Shown here in pieces: positions 37,184 through 45,108 of a DNA stretch of 64,000 nt. The notes below the pieces were generated by a model that worked only from the letters and a program-made list of their open reading frames with translations, searched no databases and was not told the origin of the DNA. A program made the translations under genes and the position numbers. Source of the stretch: Antarcticimicrobium sediminis (GTDB taxonomy: Bacteria; Pseudomonadota; Alphaproteobacteria; Rhodobacterales; Rhodobacteraceae); NCBI RefSeq assembly GCF_004348975.1, contig NZ_SMFP01000013.1, forward strand, positions 1 through 64,000. The letters are read 5' to 3'. Position 1 is the stretch's first letter. Every line of letters starts with the position of its first letter.

Positions 37184-37993
37184 ATGCGAATGAACCGAGG
37201 GCTGCGCTTGAAAAAGGAAACTTCCCTGAACAGCCTGCGGCGCGGGTTTCTTATTCTCGAAACCTTCGGGATCGGAGAGGACAGCCTCAGCAATGCCGAA
37301 ATCTCGGCGCGCACCGAGTTGCCGAAATCGACGGTATCACGGCTGACCTCGGTGCTGTGCAATCTGGGCTATTTGTTGCCAGCGTCCGCCGCTGGGGGGT
37401 TTCGGATCGGCCCTCGGGCGCTGCGGCTGGGTTATTCCGCGCTGGCCAGCCTGAATATCCGCCAGCGCGCCCGCCAGCCGATGCAGGCGTTGGCGAGCCG
37501 GGCCTCGGTCTCGGTCTCGCTGGGGATTCGGCAGGGGATTGATATGCTTTATGTCGAACAGACGCGCGGTGCGGCGTCGCTGTCCACCCGCTTGACGGTG
37601 GGGGACCGGCTGCCGATCGCGGTTTCGGCCATTGGACAGGCCTATCTGTCGATCTGCAACGACGACGAGATCGCTGAAATCGCGGCGCAGTTGTCAGCAA
37701 CCGAACCGCAGCTGGCTGCCGATCTGGCCAAAACGGCGGCAGAGGCGCGTAAGCAAGTCGCCACGCAAGGTTATTGCCTGTCGATGAACAGTTGGGTGAG
37801 CGGGGTCCATGCGGTGGCGGCCCCGGTGCTGGATCTCGACACCAAGACGCGGATGGCGATCAACTGCGGTGGGGTTGCGGCGCTGCTGCCCGAAACCCGG
37901 ATGCGGGAAGAGATCGGCCCGGCGCTGGAGACTCTTGCGAGCCAGATCTCGGCGCTGCCCCCGCGCGAATTGATCGCGCGGTTCGGGCAATAG
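37184..37993 (+). CDS. IclR-family regulator beside the carboxylase operon
   Basis: A 269-residue IclR protein. The N-terminal winged helix-turn-helix is at about 20-75 (LSNAEISARTELPKSTVSRLTS), and the effector domain is at about 90-265 (MLYVEQTRGAASLSTRLTVGDRLPI, GVHAVAAPVLD). The first ATG has a poor ribosome site; a TTG at 37208 (LKKETSLNSLRRG) behind GAGGG is a possible later start. It is divergent from the carboxylase operon and convergent to the SDR/BKACE pair, so it may link the two. IclR regulators often answer to aromatic or keto acids. Confidence 0.88.
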   Translation: MRMNRGLRLKKETSLNSLRRGFLILETFGIGEDSLSNAEISARTELPKSTVSRLTSVLCNLGYLLPASAAGGFRIGPRALRLGYSALASLNIRQRARQPMQALASRASVSVSLGIRQGIDMLYVEQTRGAASLSTRLTVGDRLPIAVSAIGQAYLSICNDDEIAEIAAQLSATEPQLAADLAKTAAEARKQVATQGYCLSMNSWVSGVHAVAAPVLDLDTKTRMAINCGGVAALLPETRMREEIGPALETLASQISALPPRELIARFGQ

Positions 37994-37997
37994 GGCT

Positions 37998-38042
37998 GTC
38001 TCGAAACCGCCCCAGAACCGGACGGTCAGGGCGGTTCGAGAC
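37998..38042. terminator. Bidirectional hairpin between the IclR and SDR genes
   Basis: GTCTCGAAACCGCCC (37998-38012) pairs with GGGCGGTTCGAGAC (38029-38042), 14 pairs with one bulged A. There is no T-run. It lies between two convergent genes. Confidence 0.6.
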
Positions 38043-38056
38043 GAGCTTGAACCGCT

Positions 38057-38812
38057 TTAGAACAGCCGCCCGCCGTCGATTGTGATCGTCTGGCCGGTCA
38101 TCGCCGGGTTACATGCCAGAAACACGATCCCCTGCGCCACATCCTCGGGCTCGACCCAACGTTTCAGCGCGGTAGAGGCCAGTGAGTGTTCGGTGCGGCT
38201 TTCCGGCCAGGTGCCGGTCCAGGGGGTGCGGGTCAGTCCCGGCGCGACCGCGTTGACGCGGATATCGGGCCCCAACCCACGGGCGAGGTTGATCGTCATG
38301 TTGATCAGCGCCGCTTTGCTGGCCGCATAGGCCATGGAACTGGCGCCGCCGCCCAGACCGGCGATACTGGCGGTATTGACGATGGCGCCACCCTTGCGCA
38401 GATGCGGCGCAGCCGCACGCGAACACCAGAACGGCCCCATCAGGTTGGTGTCCAGAATGGTGGACCAAAAGTCATCATCCAGACGATCCAGATCCGACAT
38501 CGCGATCGGCTCTTTGGTGGCGGAGGTTCCGGCATTGTTGACCAAAACGTCAAGCCCGCCCAGATCGGTGATCGCGGCGGCGATCATCGCCTCGGCGGCG
38601 TCCCGCTGCGAGACATTGCCGGGGGCGGATCGGGCGCGACCCTGACCATAGGTTTCATTCAGCTGCGCGATTTGCGCCACTGCGGCGGGATCGCCCGGCA
38701 GGTGGTTGACCGCGACCAATGCGCCAGCGGCCAGAAACGCTTTGACGGTGGCCAGACCGATGCCAGAGGCACCGCCGGTGACCAGAACGCGGGTATCTGT
38801 GGTGATGTCCAT
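38057..38812 (-). CDS. SDR-family dehydrogenase
   Basis: A 251-residue classical short-chain dehydrogenase. The NAD(P)-binding TGGASGIGLATVKAF is at the N-terminus, NNAG is in LVNNAGTSATKEP, and the catalytic Tyr-Lys pair is in MAYAASKAAL with the serine in VNTASIAG. VNAVAPGLTRTPWTGTWPES is the substrate loop, and TIDGGRLF ends the protein. It lies four bases behind the BKACE gene, so the two are co-transcribed. (S)-1-phenylethanol dehydrogenase, which feeds acetophenone carboxylase in Aromatoleum, belongs to the same superfamily. A secondary alcohol as substrate is therefore attractive but not proven; 3-hydroxy acids are the alternative. Confidence 0.88.
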   Translation of the reverse strand: MDITTDTRVLVTGGASGIGLATVKAFLAAGALVAVNHLPGDPAAVAQIAQLNETYGQGRARSAPGNVSQRDAAEAMIAAAITDLGGLDVLVNNAGTSATKEPIAMSDLDRLDDDFWSTILDTNLMGPFWCSRAAAPHLRKGGAIVNTASIAGLGGGASSMAYAASKAALINMTINLARGLGPDIRVNAVAPGLTRTPWTGTWPESRTEHSLASTALKRWVEPEDVAQGIVFLACNPAMTGQTITIDGGRLF

Positions 38813-38816
38813 CCGT

Positions 38817-39692
38817 TCAGCCCAAGTCCAGCATCGCGCGTGCTTCGGCGGCGGTGGCGGTTTCTTTACCTAGACCCTCAATAATCTGAACCGCGCGGCG
38901 CACAAGCGACGCATTGTCGGGGGCCAGTTGGCCGCGCGCAAGATAGAGGTTGTCTTCCAGCCCGACGCGGACATGTCCGCCACACAGTGCCGAGAGCGCC
39001 ACGATGTCAAATTCCGACCGGCCGATTCCAAAGGCCGCCCAGTTCGCGTCGTCGGGCAGTTGCGATTGCAGGTGCAGGTGGTTCTGCGGTGTGGCGTCGG
39101 TCCCATATGGGATGCCAAGGCAGATCTGGAACAACGGCCGACCGGTCAGAACGCCCTCGGCGATCAGCTTGCGGGCCAGAACGATGTGGCCGATGTCAAA
39201 GACTTCAAGTTCGGGCTTGGTGCCGACCTCTTGCACCAGCTTTGCCATGAGGCGCAGATGGTCGGGCAGGTTCAGAAAGGCGTGTTCGCCGAAGTTCATC
39301 GTGCCCACGTCCAGTGTGCAGATCTCGGGTTTCAGCTCCAGCACATGGGCGACGCGCTCCTCGGGTGCGCACAGCGTGGTGCCGGGGCCGCCCATCTGCA
39401 TGTTTTCGGGCGATGGGATATAGCGCGCCCCGGCGCCAGTGGTCAGGTTCAGCACGATATCGACATCGGACTCGCGGATGCGCTCGACCACCTCGCGATA
39501 GAGCGCGAGATCCATCGACGGTGCGGCGGTCTCGGGGTCGCGTACATGGATATGGGCAACCGCCGCGCCGGCGCGCGCCGCGTCGATCGCCTGATCGGCG
39601 ATCTGCTTGGGGGTGACGGGGACAGCGGCGCTTTTGCTGGGGGTGTCGAATGACCCCGTGAGCGCGCAGGTAAGGATTACTTTGTCAGCCAT
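38817..39692 (-). CDS. BKACE (DUF849) beta-keto acid cleavage enzyme
   Basis: A 291-residue BKACE, distinct from the one at 1273-2109. It opens MADKVILTCALTGSFDTPSK and has VPVTPKQIADQAI, the zinc motif HIHVRDPET, LNLTTGAGARY, the ICTLDVGTMNFG strand, LEVFDIGHI, FQICLGIPYG and HVRVGLEDNLY. The reaction of the family is beta-keto acid plus acetyl-CoA giving acetoacetate plus an acyl-CoA. The opening resembles the subgroup containing the 3-dehydrocarnitine cleavage enzyme, but the substrate residues cannot be judged by eye. The ATG at 39692 is the family start; the frame is open further upstream. It leads the operon with the SDR and lies between a ketone carboxylase and a TRAP transporter. Confidence 0.9.
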   Translation of the reverse strand: MADKVILTCALTGSFDTPSKSAAVPVTPKQIADQAIDAARAGAAVAHIHVRDPETAAPSMDLALYREVVERIRESDVDIVLNLTTGAGARYIPSPENMQMGGPGTTLCAPEERVAHVLELKPEICTLDVGTMNFGEHAFLNLPDHLRLMAKLVQEVGTKPELEVFDIGHIVLARKLIAEGVLTGRPLFQICLGIPYGTDATPQNHLHLQSQLPDDANWAAFGIGRSEFDIVALSALCGGHVRVGLEDNLYLARGQLAPDNASLVRRAVQIIEGLGKETATAAEARAMLDLG

Positions 39693-39724
39693 GCTTGTTG
39701 TTCTCCGGCGTTCCGCATTCTTGG

Positions 39725-39759
39725 GCGGCCCTGCATCCTGTGAAAACAGGCAGGGCCGC
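39725..39759. promoter_or_regulatory. Strong hairpin in the BKACE/TRAP intergenic region
   Basis: Outer arms GCGGCCCTG (39725-39733) and CAGGGCCGC (39751-39759), inner arms CCTGT (39737-39741) and ACAGG (39746-39750), and a GAAA tetraloop. It starts 33 bases before the BKACE ATG, so it would fold in the BKACE leader RNA if transcription starts upstream of it. Confidence 0.55.
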
Positions 39760-39791
39760 GCGACCGTCATAGCTCTGCCACAGGCGCATCA

Positions 39792-39808
39792 GTTCCGCAA
39801 CACGGAAC
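39792..39808. promoter_or_regulatory. Candidate operator upstream of the TRAP genes
   Basis: GTTCCG-CAACA-CGGAAC, perfect 6-base arms, 12 bases upstream of a possible promoter. Another GTTCCG half-site occurs near 39710 on the BKACE side. Confidence 0.45.
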
Positions 39809-39819
39809 ACTGTGCCATT

Positions 39820-39847
39820 TTGGACTTTTACATGCCGGAAATATGTG
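39820..39847 (+). promoter_or_regulatory. Possible promoter of the TRAP operon
   Basis: TTGGAC (39820-39825), 16 bases, TATGTG (39842-39847). The -35 is fair and the -10 weak, so it may need an activator. Confidence 0.3.
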
Positions 39848-39917
39848 CGATCTGCGTCTCAGGGGCGCGAATCCAACCTGCGTCAGGGACATTCGCCAGC
39901 TTTGAGGAGAGAGAAAC

Positions 39918-41078
39918 TTGTACCGATTCACGCAGATCACCGTTGCCGCGGCCGCTGTAGCCGCCACCATTCTGGGCACCGCGCCTGTTGTCGCGCAGGA
40001 GCTTCCGAAGACCATCGCATGGACGGCCTATGGGGTCGGCGGGGCCAGCTATAATCAGGCCGTTGCTATCGGTAAGGCGATGAAAGAGGAACTGGGTGTC
40101 AACCTTCGTATCCTGCCCGGCAAGAACGATATCGCCCGCACCATCCCGGCGCGCGCGGGGCAGGTGCATGCCATCGCCGGCGGTGTCGCCAGCTATTTCG
40201 CGCAGGAAGGCGTGTTCGATTTCGCCGCAGCCGACTGGGGGCCGCAGCCGATCCGTATCGTGCTGACCTCGATTGGGGATACCAACCTGGGGCTGGGCGT
40301 CGCCAATGACATTGGCGTCAAGACGCTGGCCGATCTCAAGGGCAAGCGCGTCGCTCATATCAAGGCCGCCGCTGCGCTGAACTATAACACCGAGGCGCTG
40401 CTGGCTTCGGCCGGGCTGACCTGGGACGATGTCGAAGTCGTGGAGTTCTCCGGGTTCGGAGATTCCTGGGACGGTATCATTTCGGGCAAGGTGGATGCCG
40501 CTTTCGCCCTGATGGCGACCGGGCGGGCCTATCAGTTGGCCGCGTCTCCGCGCGGATTGATCTGGCCGGAACTCCCGCAGGACGACACCGAAGCCTGGGC
40601 CGCACTCAAGGCCAAGGCCCCCTATTACGTCTATAGCACCGGCACCGAAGGTGCTGGCGTCAGCCCGGAAAAGCCGCATCACGGTGCGCTGTATCCGATG
40701 CCGCAGTTGATGGTTTATGAAAATCAGGACACTGATCTTGTCTATGCCATGACCAAGGCAATGGTGGATCTGTTCCCGTACTACAAAGACGGCGCGCCGG
40801 GGGCCTCGGGCTGGGCCTTGGAGCGGCAGAATTTCACCTGGGCGGTGCCTTATCACGACGGCGCGATTCGTCTGTTCAAGGAAAAGGGTGTCTGGACTGA
40901 CGAGATGCAGGCGCACAACGACAAGCTGATCGAACGTCAGCAGGTGTTGGCCAAGGCTTGGGCCGATTTCAAGGCCACTCCGGCGGCCGATCAGGGCCGC
41001 GATGCGTTTGGTGCCGCTTGGCTTGAGGCCCGTGCGACGGCGCTGACCGCCGCCGGACTGGAACCCGTCTTTAAATGA
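39918..41078 (+). CDS. TAXI-family TRAP transporter solute-binding protein
   Basis: A 386-residue periplasmic TAXI-type binding protein, exported by a signal peptide (TVAAAAVAATILGTAPVVA, then QELPK). The mature part begins TIAWTAYGVGGASYNQAVAIGKAM and has LGVNLRILPG, LKGKRVAHIKAAAALN and KVDAAFALMATGRAYQLA, all typical of TAXI proteins. The start codon is TTG at 39918 behind GAGGAGAGAGAAAC; no ATG fits. It overlaps the permease gene by four bases. TAXI ligands known so far are mainly small carboxylates, so a hydroxy or keto acid is likely. Confidence 0.88.
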   Translation: MYRFTQITVAAAAVAATILGTAPVVAQELPKTIAWTAYGVGGASYNQAVAIGKAMKEELGVNLRILPGKNDIARTIPARAGQVHAIAGGVASYFAQEGVFDFAAADWGPQPIRIVLTSIGDTNLGLGVANDIGVKTLADLKGKRVAHIKAAAALNYNTEALLASAGLTWDDVEVVEFSGFGDSWDGIISGKVDAAFALMATGRAYQLAASPRGLIWPELPQDDTEAWAALKAKAPYYVYSTGTEGAGVSPEKPHHGALYPMPQLMVYENQDTDLVYAMTKAMVDLFPYYKDGAPGASGWALERQNFTWAVPYHDGAIRLFKEKGVWTDEMQAHNDKLIERQQVLAKAWADFKATPAADQGRDAFGAAWLEARATALTAAGLEPVFK

Positions 41079-43072
41079 CCATCGGGGGCGTCGATGTGCC
41101 CTCGACCGAGGACCTGGCAGATCCGGTAGCGGAGTCTCTCCGCTACCGGTCTCTGACCGGAACTTGGCGCATCCTTCTGGTTCTTGCCGCGATCGCCGCC
41201 ATTGGTGTGGTGATCAATCAGTTGTTCAATTTGAAATTTTTCGTCGGCTTCACGCTGGTGGGACCGTCGTTCCTGTACCTTCTGGCCCTTTTTATCCTAC
41301 CGTTCATTTTCATTCTCGCTCCGGCGACACCGGGCGCAGCACGCGATCGGGTGCCGCTGTATGACGTGGCGCTGGCGCTGCTGACGGCGGGCGTTCTGCT
41401 GTTCTTCAACCTCAACAGCGAAACCATCGTGATGGCGGGCTGGGAATATGTTGCGCCGCTGCCTGCGCAGATCGTTGCCGGCCTGTTCTGGCTGCTGCTG
41501 ATCGAGGCCAGTCGCCGCGCCGGTGGCACCGCGTTGGGCATTATCGTGGCGATCTTTTCGGTGTATCCGCTGGTGGCCGATATGGTGCCCGGCCCGATTC
41601 AAGGCTTTCCACAGTCCGCGACGACCACCGCCGGTTTCTATGCCTTTTCCAGCGACAGCGCCTTTGGCATTCCGATGCAGGCGTTTGGATCGCTGGTCGT
41701 GGGCTTCATCATCTTTGGGGCCGCCCTGCAGGCGACCGGCGCCGGCAAGGTGTTCATGGATCTTTCCTTTGCGATCCTCGGCACCGTGCGCGGCGGGGCC
41801 GCCAAGGTTTCGATCTTTTCCAGTGGTCTGCTGGGGTCGATGAGCGGCAGCGTGATCACCAATGTGCTGACCACCGGGGCGATGTCGATCCCGGCGATGC
41901 GGCGCACCGGGTTTGACCGCGAACATGCCGCCGGGGTTGAGGCCTGCGCCTCGACCGGGGCGGTGCTGATGCCGCCGGTGATGGGGGCGACCGCCTTCAT
42001 CATGGCCTCCTTCCTGCAGATTCCCTATTCCGATGTGGTGGTTGCGGCGATCATCCCCTCGGTGCTGTATTATCTGGCGCTGTTTTTGCAGATCGACGCC
42101 TATTCGGCGCGCCGCGGCCTGAAGGGCATCCCACGCAAGGAATTGCCGACCGTCGGTCAGGCCCTGCGAGAGGGATGGCACCATATTTTCGCCTTTGCGC
42201 TGTTGATGTGGATGTTGCTGGGTCTCAAGCAGGAGGCGGCGGCCCCCTTCTATGCCACCGCTGTCTTGCTGGTGGTGAATCAGATCTTTGGCGACCGGTT
42301 GAGCCTGAAGGGCGCGATCAATCTGATCTATGACATCGGTCGCACATTGGTTGAACTGACCGCGATCCTGGTTGCGATCGGGCTGATCGTGGGGGCCTTG
42401 GTGCTGACGGGTCTGGCCGGCACTCTGGCCACTGATCTGATCGTTCTGGCTGGGGGCAACGCGATTTTGATGCTGCTGATGGGGGCCATCACCAGTTTCC
42501 TGCTGGGGATGGGGATGACCGTTACCGCCGCCTATGTGTTCTTGGCAATCATTTTGGCGCCGGGGCTGGTTTCGGCCGGTCTTGATCCGCTGGCGGTACA
42601 CCTTTTCATTCTCTACTGGGGTATGCTGTCGTTTATCACCCCGCCGGTGGCGCTGGGGTCGTTCACCGCCGCCAGCCTTGCCGGAGCAAGCCCGATGCGA
42701 ACCGGTCTTACCTCGATGCGGCTGGGCAGTATCATCTATTTCGTCCCGTTCTTCTTTGTGTTGAATCCGGCGCTGATCCTCAAGGGCTCCCTGTCCGAGA
42801 TCCTGTTCACGCTCAGCACGGCGGTGATCGGCGTGTTGTTCATCTCGGCCGGGACACAGCGTTACCTGATCGGGTTCGGCTCGCTGGCCGCGGGACTTGC
42901 AGGCGCGATTGCCCAACTCCTGATGCTGGCCTCGGGATTGCTGCTGCTTTACCCGGGCGGGATCGGCGGTTTGTCCAGCCAGATGGTGCTGTTGATTGCG
43001 GTTGTCGCGGCGGCGGCGGCTCTGGCGCTGTCTTGGAGGGATAGAAAAGCCCACATGGAAAGGACGGCGTGA
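41075..43072 (+). CDS. TAXI-TRAP transporter fused permease
   Basis: A 665-residue inner-membrane protein combining the small (DctQ-like) and large (DctM-like) TRAP subunits, with hydrophobic segments over almost its whole length. Signature stretches of the fused type are GGAAKVSIFSSGLLGSMSGS, ASTGAVLMPPVMGATAFIMA and FITPPVALGSFTAASLAG. It is sodium-coupled in this superfamily. It overlaps both neighbours, so binding protein, permease and the next dehydrogenase gene form one operon. Confidence 0.92.
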   Translation: MTIGGVDVPSTEDLADPVAESLRYRSLTGTWRILLVLAAIAAIGVVINQLFNLKFFVGFTLVGPSFLYLLALFILPFIFILAPATPGAARDRVPLYDVALALLTAGVLLFFNLNSETIVMAGWEYVAPLPAQIVAGLFWLLLIEASRRAGGTALGIIVAIFSVYPLVADMVPGPIQGFPQSATTTAGFYAFSSDSAFGIPMQAFGSLVVGFIIFGAALQATGAGKVFMDLSFAILGTVRGGAAKVSIFSSGLLGSMSGSVITNVLTTGAMSIPAMRRTGFDREHAAGVEACASTGAVLMPPVMGATAFIMASFLQIPYSDVVVAAIIPSVLYYLALFLQIDAYSARRGLKGIPRKELPTVGQALREGWHHIFAFALLMWMLLGLKQEAAAPFYATAVLLVVNQIFGDRLSLKGAINLIYDIGRTLVELTAILVAIGLIVGALVLTGLAGTLATDLIVLAGGNAILMLLMGAITSFLLGMGMTVTAAYVFLAIILAPGLVSAGLDPLAVHLFILYWGMLSFITPPVALGSFTAASLAGASPMRTGLTSMRLGSIIYFVPFFFVLNPALILKGSLSEILFTLSTAVIGVLFISAGTQRYLIGFGSLAAGLAGAIAQLLMLASGLLLLYPGGIGGLSSQMVLLIAVVAAAAALALSWRDRKAHMERTA

Positions 43073-43992
43073 TGCGAAACGCGCAACAGATTGCAACGGT
43101 TGCTGTCGTCGGGCTGGGCACCATTGGCACTGGCTGGGTGGCGCAATTCGCGGCCGCTGGCCTGACGGTGCGGGCCTTTGATCCAGATGCAGAGCAACGC
43201 GCCGCCCTTGAGGCGACGGTGTGCGACATGCTGGTCCGCAACGGCCAACCAGAGGCCGCCGAGCATCTGCGACTCAGCCTGCATGATACGCTGGAGGCGG
43301 CGGTCGAGGGCGCGGACTTTGTGCAGGAAAACGTGCCGGAGCGGCAGGCGATCAAGGCAGATGTGCTGGGTCGGCTCGACCGGGCGCTGCCCGGCAACGT
43401 GATCATCGCTACCAGCACCTCGGGGCTGATGCTGAGCGATTTTCAGGACGCGCTTACCGCACCCGCGCGTTTGGTGGTCGGCCACCCGTTTCACCCGGTG
43501 CAGCTTATGCCGTTGGTCGAGGTGGTGCCGGGCCGCCGCACGGCAGTTGAAACGGTGACGATTGCCGAGGCGTTTTATACCCGCATCGGCAAGGTGGCCG
43601 TGCGGCTGGAGAAAGAGGCCCCCGGCCATCTGGTCAACCGATTGCAGGCGGCGCTTTGGCGCGAGGCGGTGGCCTGTGTCGAGGACGGGATCGCTTCGGT
43701 CGCGCAGGTTGATGCCGCTGTAGTCAACTGCCTTGGACCGCGCTGGTCGGTGGTGGGGCCGCATATGGCCTTTCATCTGGGCGGCGGCAAGGGCGGGCTG
43801 CGGCATTTTATCGACCAGCTCGGCCCCGGCATTCAGACCCGTTGGGAGGGCTTCCGCACCCCTGATCTGGCGGCGATGACCGAAGCCCTTGTGTGCGGCG
43901 TCGAAGATGAGGCCGCTGGCCGCGACATCGACACGCTGCAACAAGAGCGCGATCGCAAGCTGGCGGCGCTGCTGGCACACCGGGCGGGGTAG
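43072..43992 (+). CDS. 3-hydroxyacyl-CoA/L-carnitine dehydrogenase-family protein
   Basis: A 306-residue NAD-dependent dehydrogenase of the 3-hydroxyacyl-CoA dehydrogenase fold. The Rossmann motif is VAVVGLGTIGTGWVAQF, the catalytic histidine region is VVGHPFHPVQLMPLVEVV, then KEAPGHLVNRLQAALWREA and GPRWSVVGPHMAFHLGGG. Free-standing enzymes of this size act on small beta-hydroxy acids such as L-carnitine or L-gulonate rather than on CoA esters. The ATG at 43072 follows AAGGACGGCGTG and overlaps the permease stop. With the TRAP genes it suggests uptake and oxidation of a beta-hydroxy acid to a beta-keto acid, which the divergent BKACE could cleave. Confidence 0.85.
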   Translation: MRNAQQIATVAVVGLGTIGTGWVAQFAAAGLTVRAFDPDAEQRAALEATVCDMLVRNGQPEAAEHLRLSLHDTLEAAVEGADFVQENVPERQAIKADVLGRLDRALPGNVIIATSTSGLMLSDFQDALTAPARLVVGHPFHPVQLMPLVEVVPGRRTAVETVTIAEAFYTRIGKVAVRLEKEAPGHLVNRLQAALWREAVACVEDGIASVAQVDAAVVNCLGPRWSVVGPHMAFHLGGGKGGLRHFIDQLGPGIQTRWEGFRTPDLAAMTEALVCGVEDEAAGRDIDTLQQERDRKLAALLAHRAG

Positions 43993-44012
43993 CCCTCCCC
44001 GGCGGGGCACTC

Positions 44013-44990
44013 TTATATTGACCCCGGCGTTGCACTCGCCTCTTTACGCCGCGCATCGCTCGGCGAGATGCCATAGGCCTGCCGGAAAGCGCGGGAGAAA
44101 TAGGCGTTGTTGGGAAAGCCCGTCGCCAGCCCCACCTCGATGATGGGCAGCGCGGTCTGGCGCAGCAAATCCGCCGCCTTGGCCAGCCGCAAGTGGCGAT
44201 AGAACTGCATCGCCGATTGCCCCAGATGCCCCCGGCACAGCCGTTCAAGTTGTCGCGCGCCGATGCCGGACAATCGCGCCAACTGCGCCAGCGTCATCGG
44301 GTCAGCGATATGCGCCTCCATCAGCCCGATCATCGCCACCAGCGCCGGGTGATGCACATCATACCGCGCGGTGGCATCCAGCCGCTGCGGGTCTTCGGCC
44401 GGGCGCAGGCCGGTATGAATGAACCAATCGCTGATCTCACGCGCCAAGGCCGCGCCCTGTTCTGCCGCGATCAGCGCATGCATCATGTCAAGCGGGGCCG
44501 AGCCACCGGCGCAGGTGAACCGGTCCCGGTCGATGACGAACAACCGACGCTCCATCATGGCCTCGGGCGCGCGGGCCTGAAGCGCATCAAAATGCTGCCA
44601 GTGAACGGTAAAGCGGCGGTTCTCCAACACCCCGGCTTCTTGCAGGATCGCCGCGCCGCCAGAGATCCCGCCCAGCGGCACCCCGCGCGCCGCCAGCCGG
44701 TGCAGAAATCCGCGCACCCCGACATCGCAAAATGCCAGCGGATCGCCCCCGGCGACAACGAAGACCATGTCGAAATCGGTGCCGGCCTCGCTGAGCGGCA
44801 CGGTGTCAAAGGCACAGCCGACCGAGGCCCGCGCCTGGGTCGCGCCAGTGGAGAGAAACACCAGTTCATAAAGCGCACGACCGGCGAGCAGATTCGCCGC
44901 GCGCAACGGCTCGACCGCAGCGGCGGCAGACATGAGCGCATAGCCTTCGATCAGCAGGAAAGCGATGCGTTTGGGGCGACTGCGGGGCAT
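44013..44990 (-). CDS. GlxA-type AraC-family regulator
   Basis: A 325-residue regulator with a DJ-1/PfpI-like N-terminal domain (about 10-180: IAFLLIEGYALMSAAAAVEP, GGISGGAAILQEAG) and a C-terminal AraC double helix-turn-helix (LAQLARLSGIGARQLERLCR and the AFRQAYGISPSDAR end). GbdR (glycine betaine), CdhR (carnitine) and related regulators of methylated-amine breakdown share this layout. It is divergent from soxBDAG and convergent to the dehydrogenase gene, so it may control the sarcosine oxidase operon, the dehydrogenase operon or both. Confidence 0.88.
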   Translation of the reverse strand: MPRSRPKRIAFLLIEGYALMSAAAAVEPLRAANLLAGRALYELVFLSTGATQARASVGCAFDTVPLSEAGTDFDMVFVVAGGDPLAFCDVGVRGFLHRLAARGVPLGGISGGAAILQEAGVLENRRFTVHWQHFDALQARAPEAMMERRLFVIDRDRFTCAGGSAPLDMMHALIAAEQGAALAREISDWFIHTGLRPAEDPQRLDATARYDVHHPALVAMIGLMEAHIADPMTLAQLARLSGIGARQLERLCRGHLGQSAMQFYRHLRLAKAADLLRQTALPIIEVGLATGFPNNAYFSRAFRQAYGISPSDARRKEASATPGSI

Positions 44991-45108
44991 GGTGATTCCG
45001 TGCGGGATGTCCGGTAATGTATAACTTATGTCCTGATCAGGAAATCACCATCCCACCAGTTCATGGCATCTTCCTCCCAAAGGAACCGGCCAGATGAAAG
45101 GGGTGCTG
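44991..45108. promoter_or_regulatory. Divergent AraC/soxB control region
   Basis: It contains a perfect 12-base palindrome TCCTGATCAGGA (45031-45042) and a wider inverted repeat GGTGATT (44991-44997) and AATCACC (45043-45049). A promoter is not obvious. GTATAACTTATG (45019-45030) is the most A/T-rich part. Confidence 0.5.

Noticed and set aside
43993-44012. CCCC-GGC-GGGG as a terminator between the dehydrogenase and AraC genes
   Set aside because: Only four pairs and no T-run; too weak to call.
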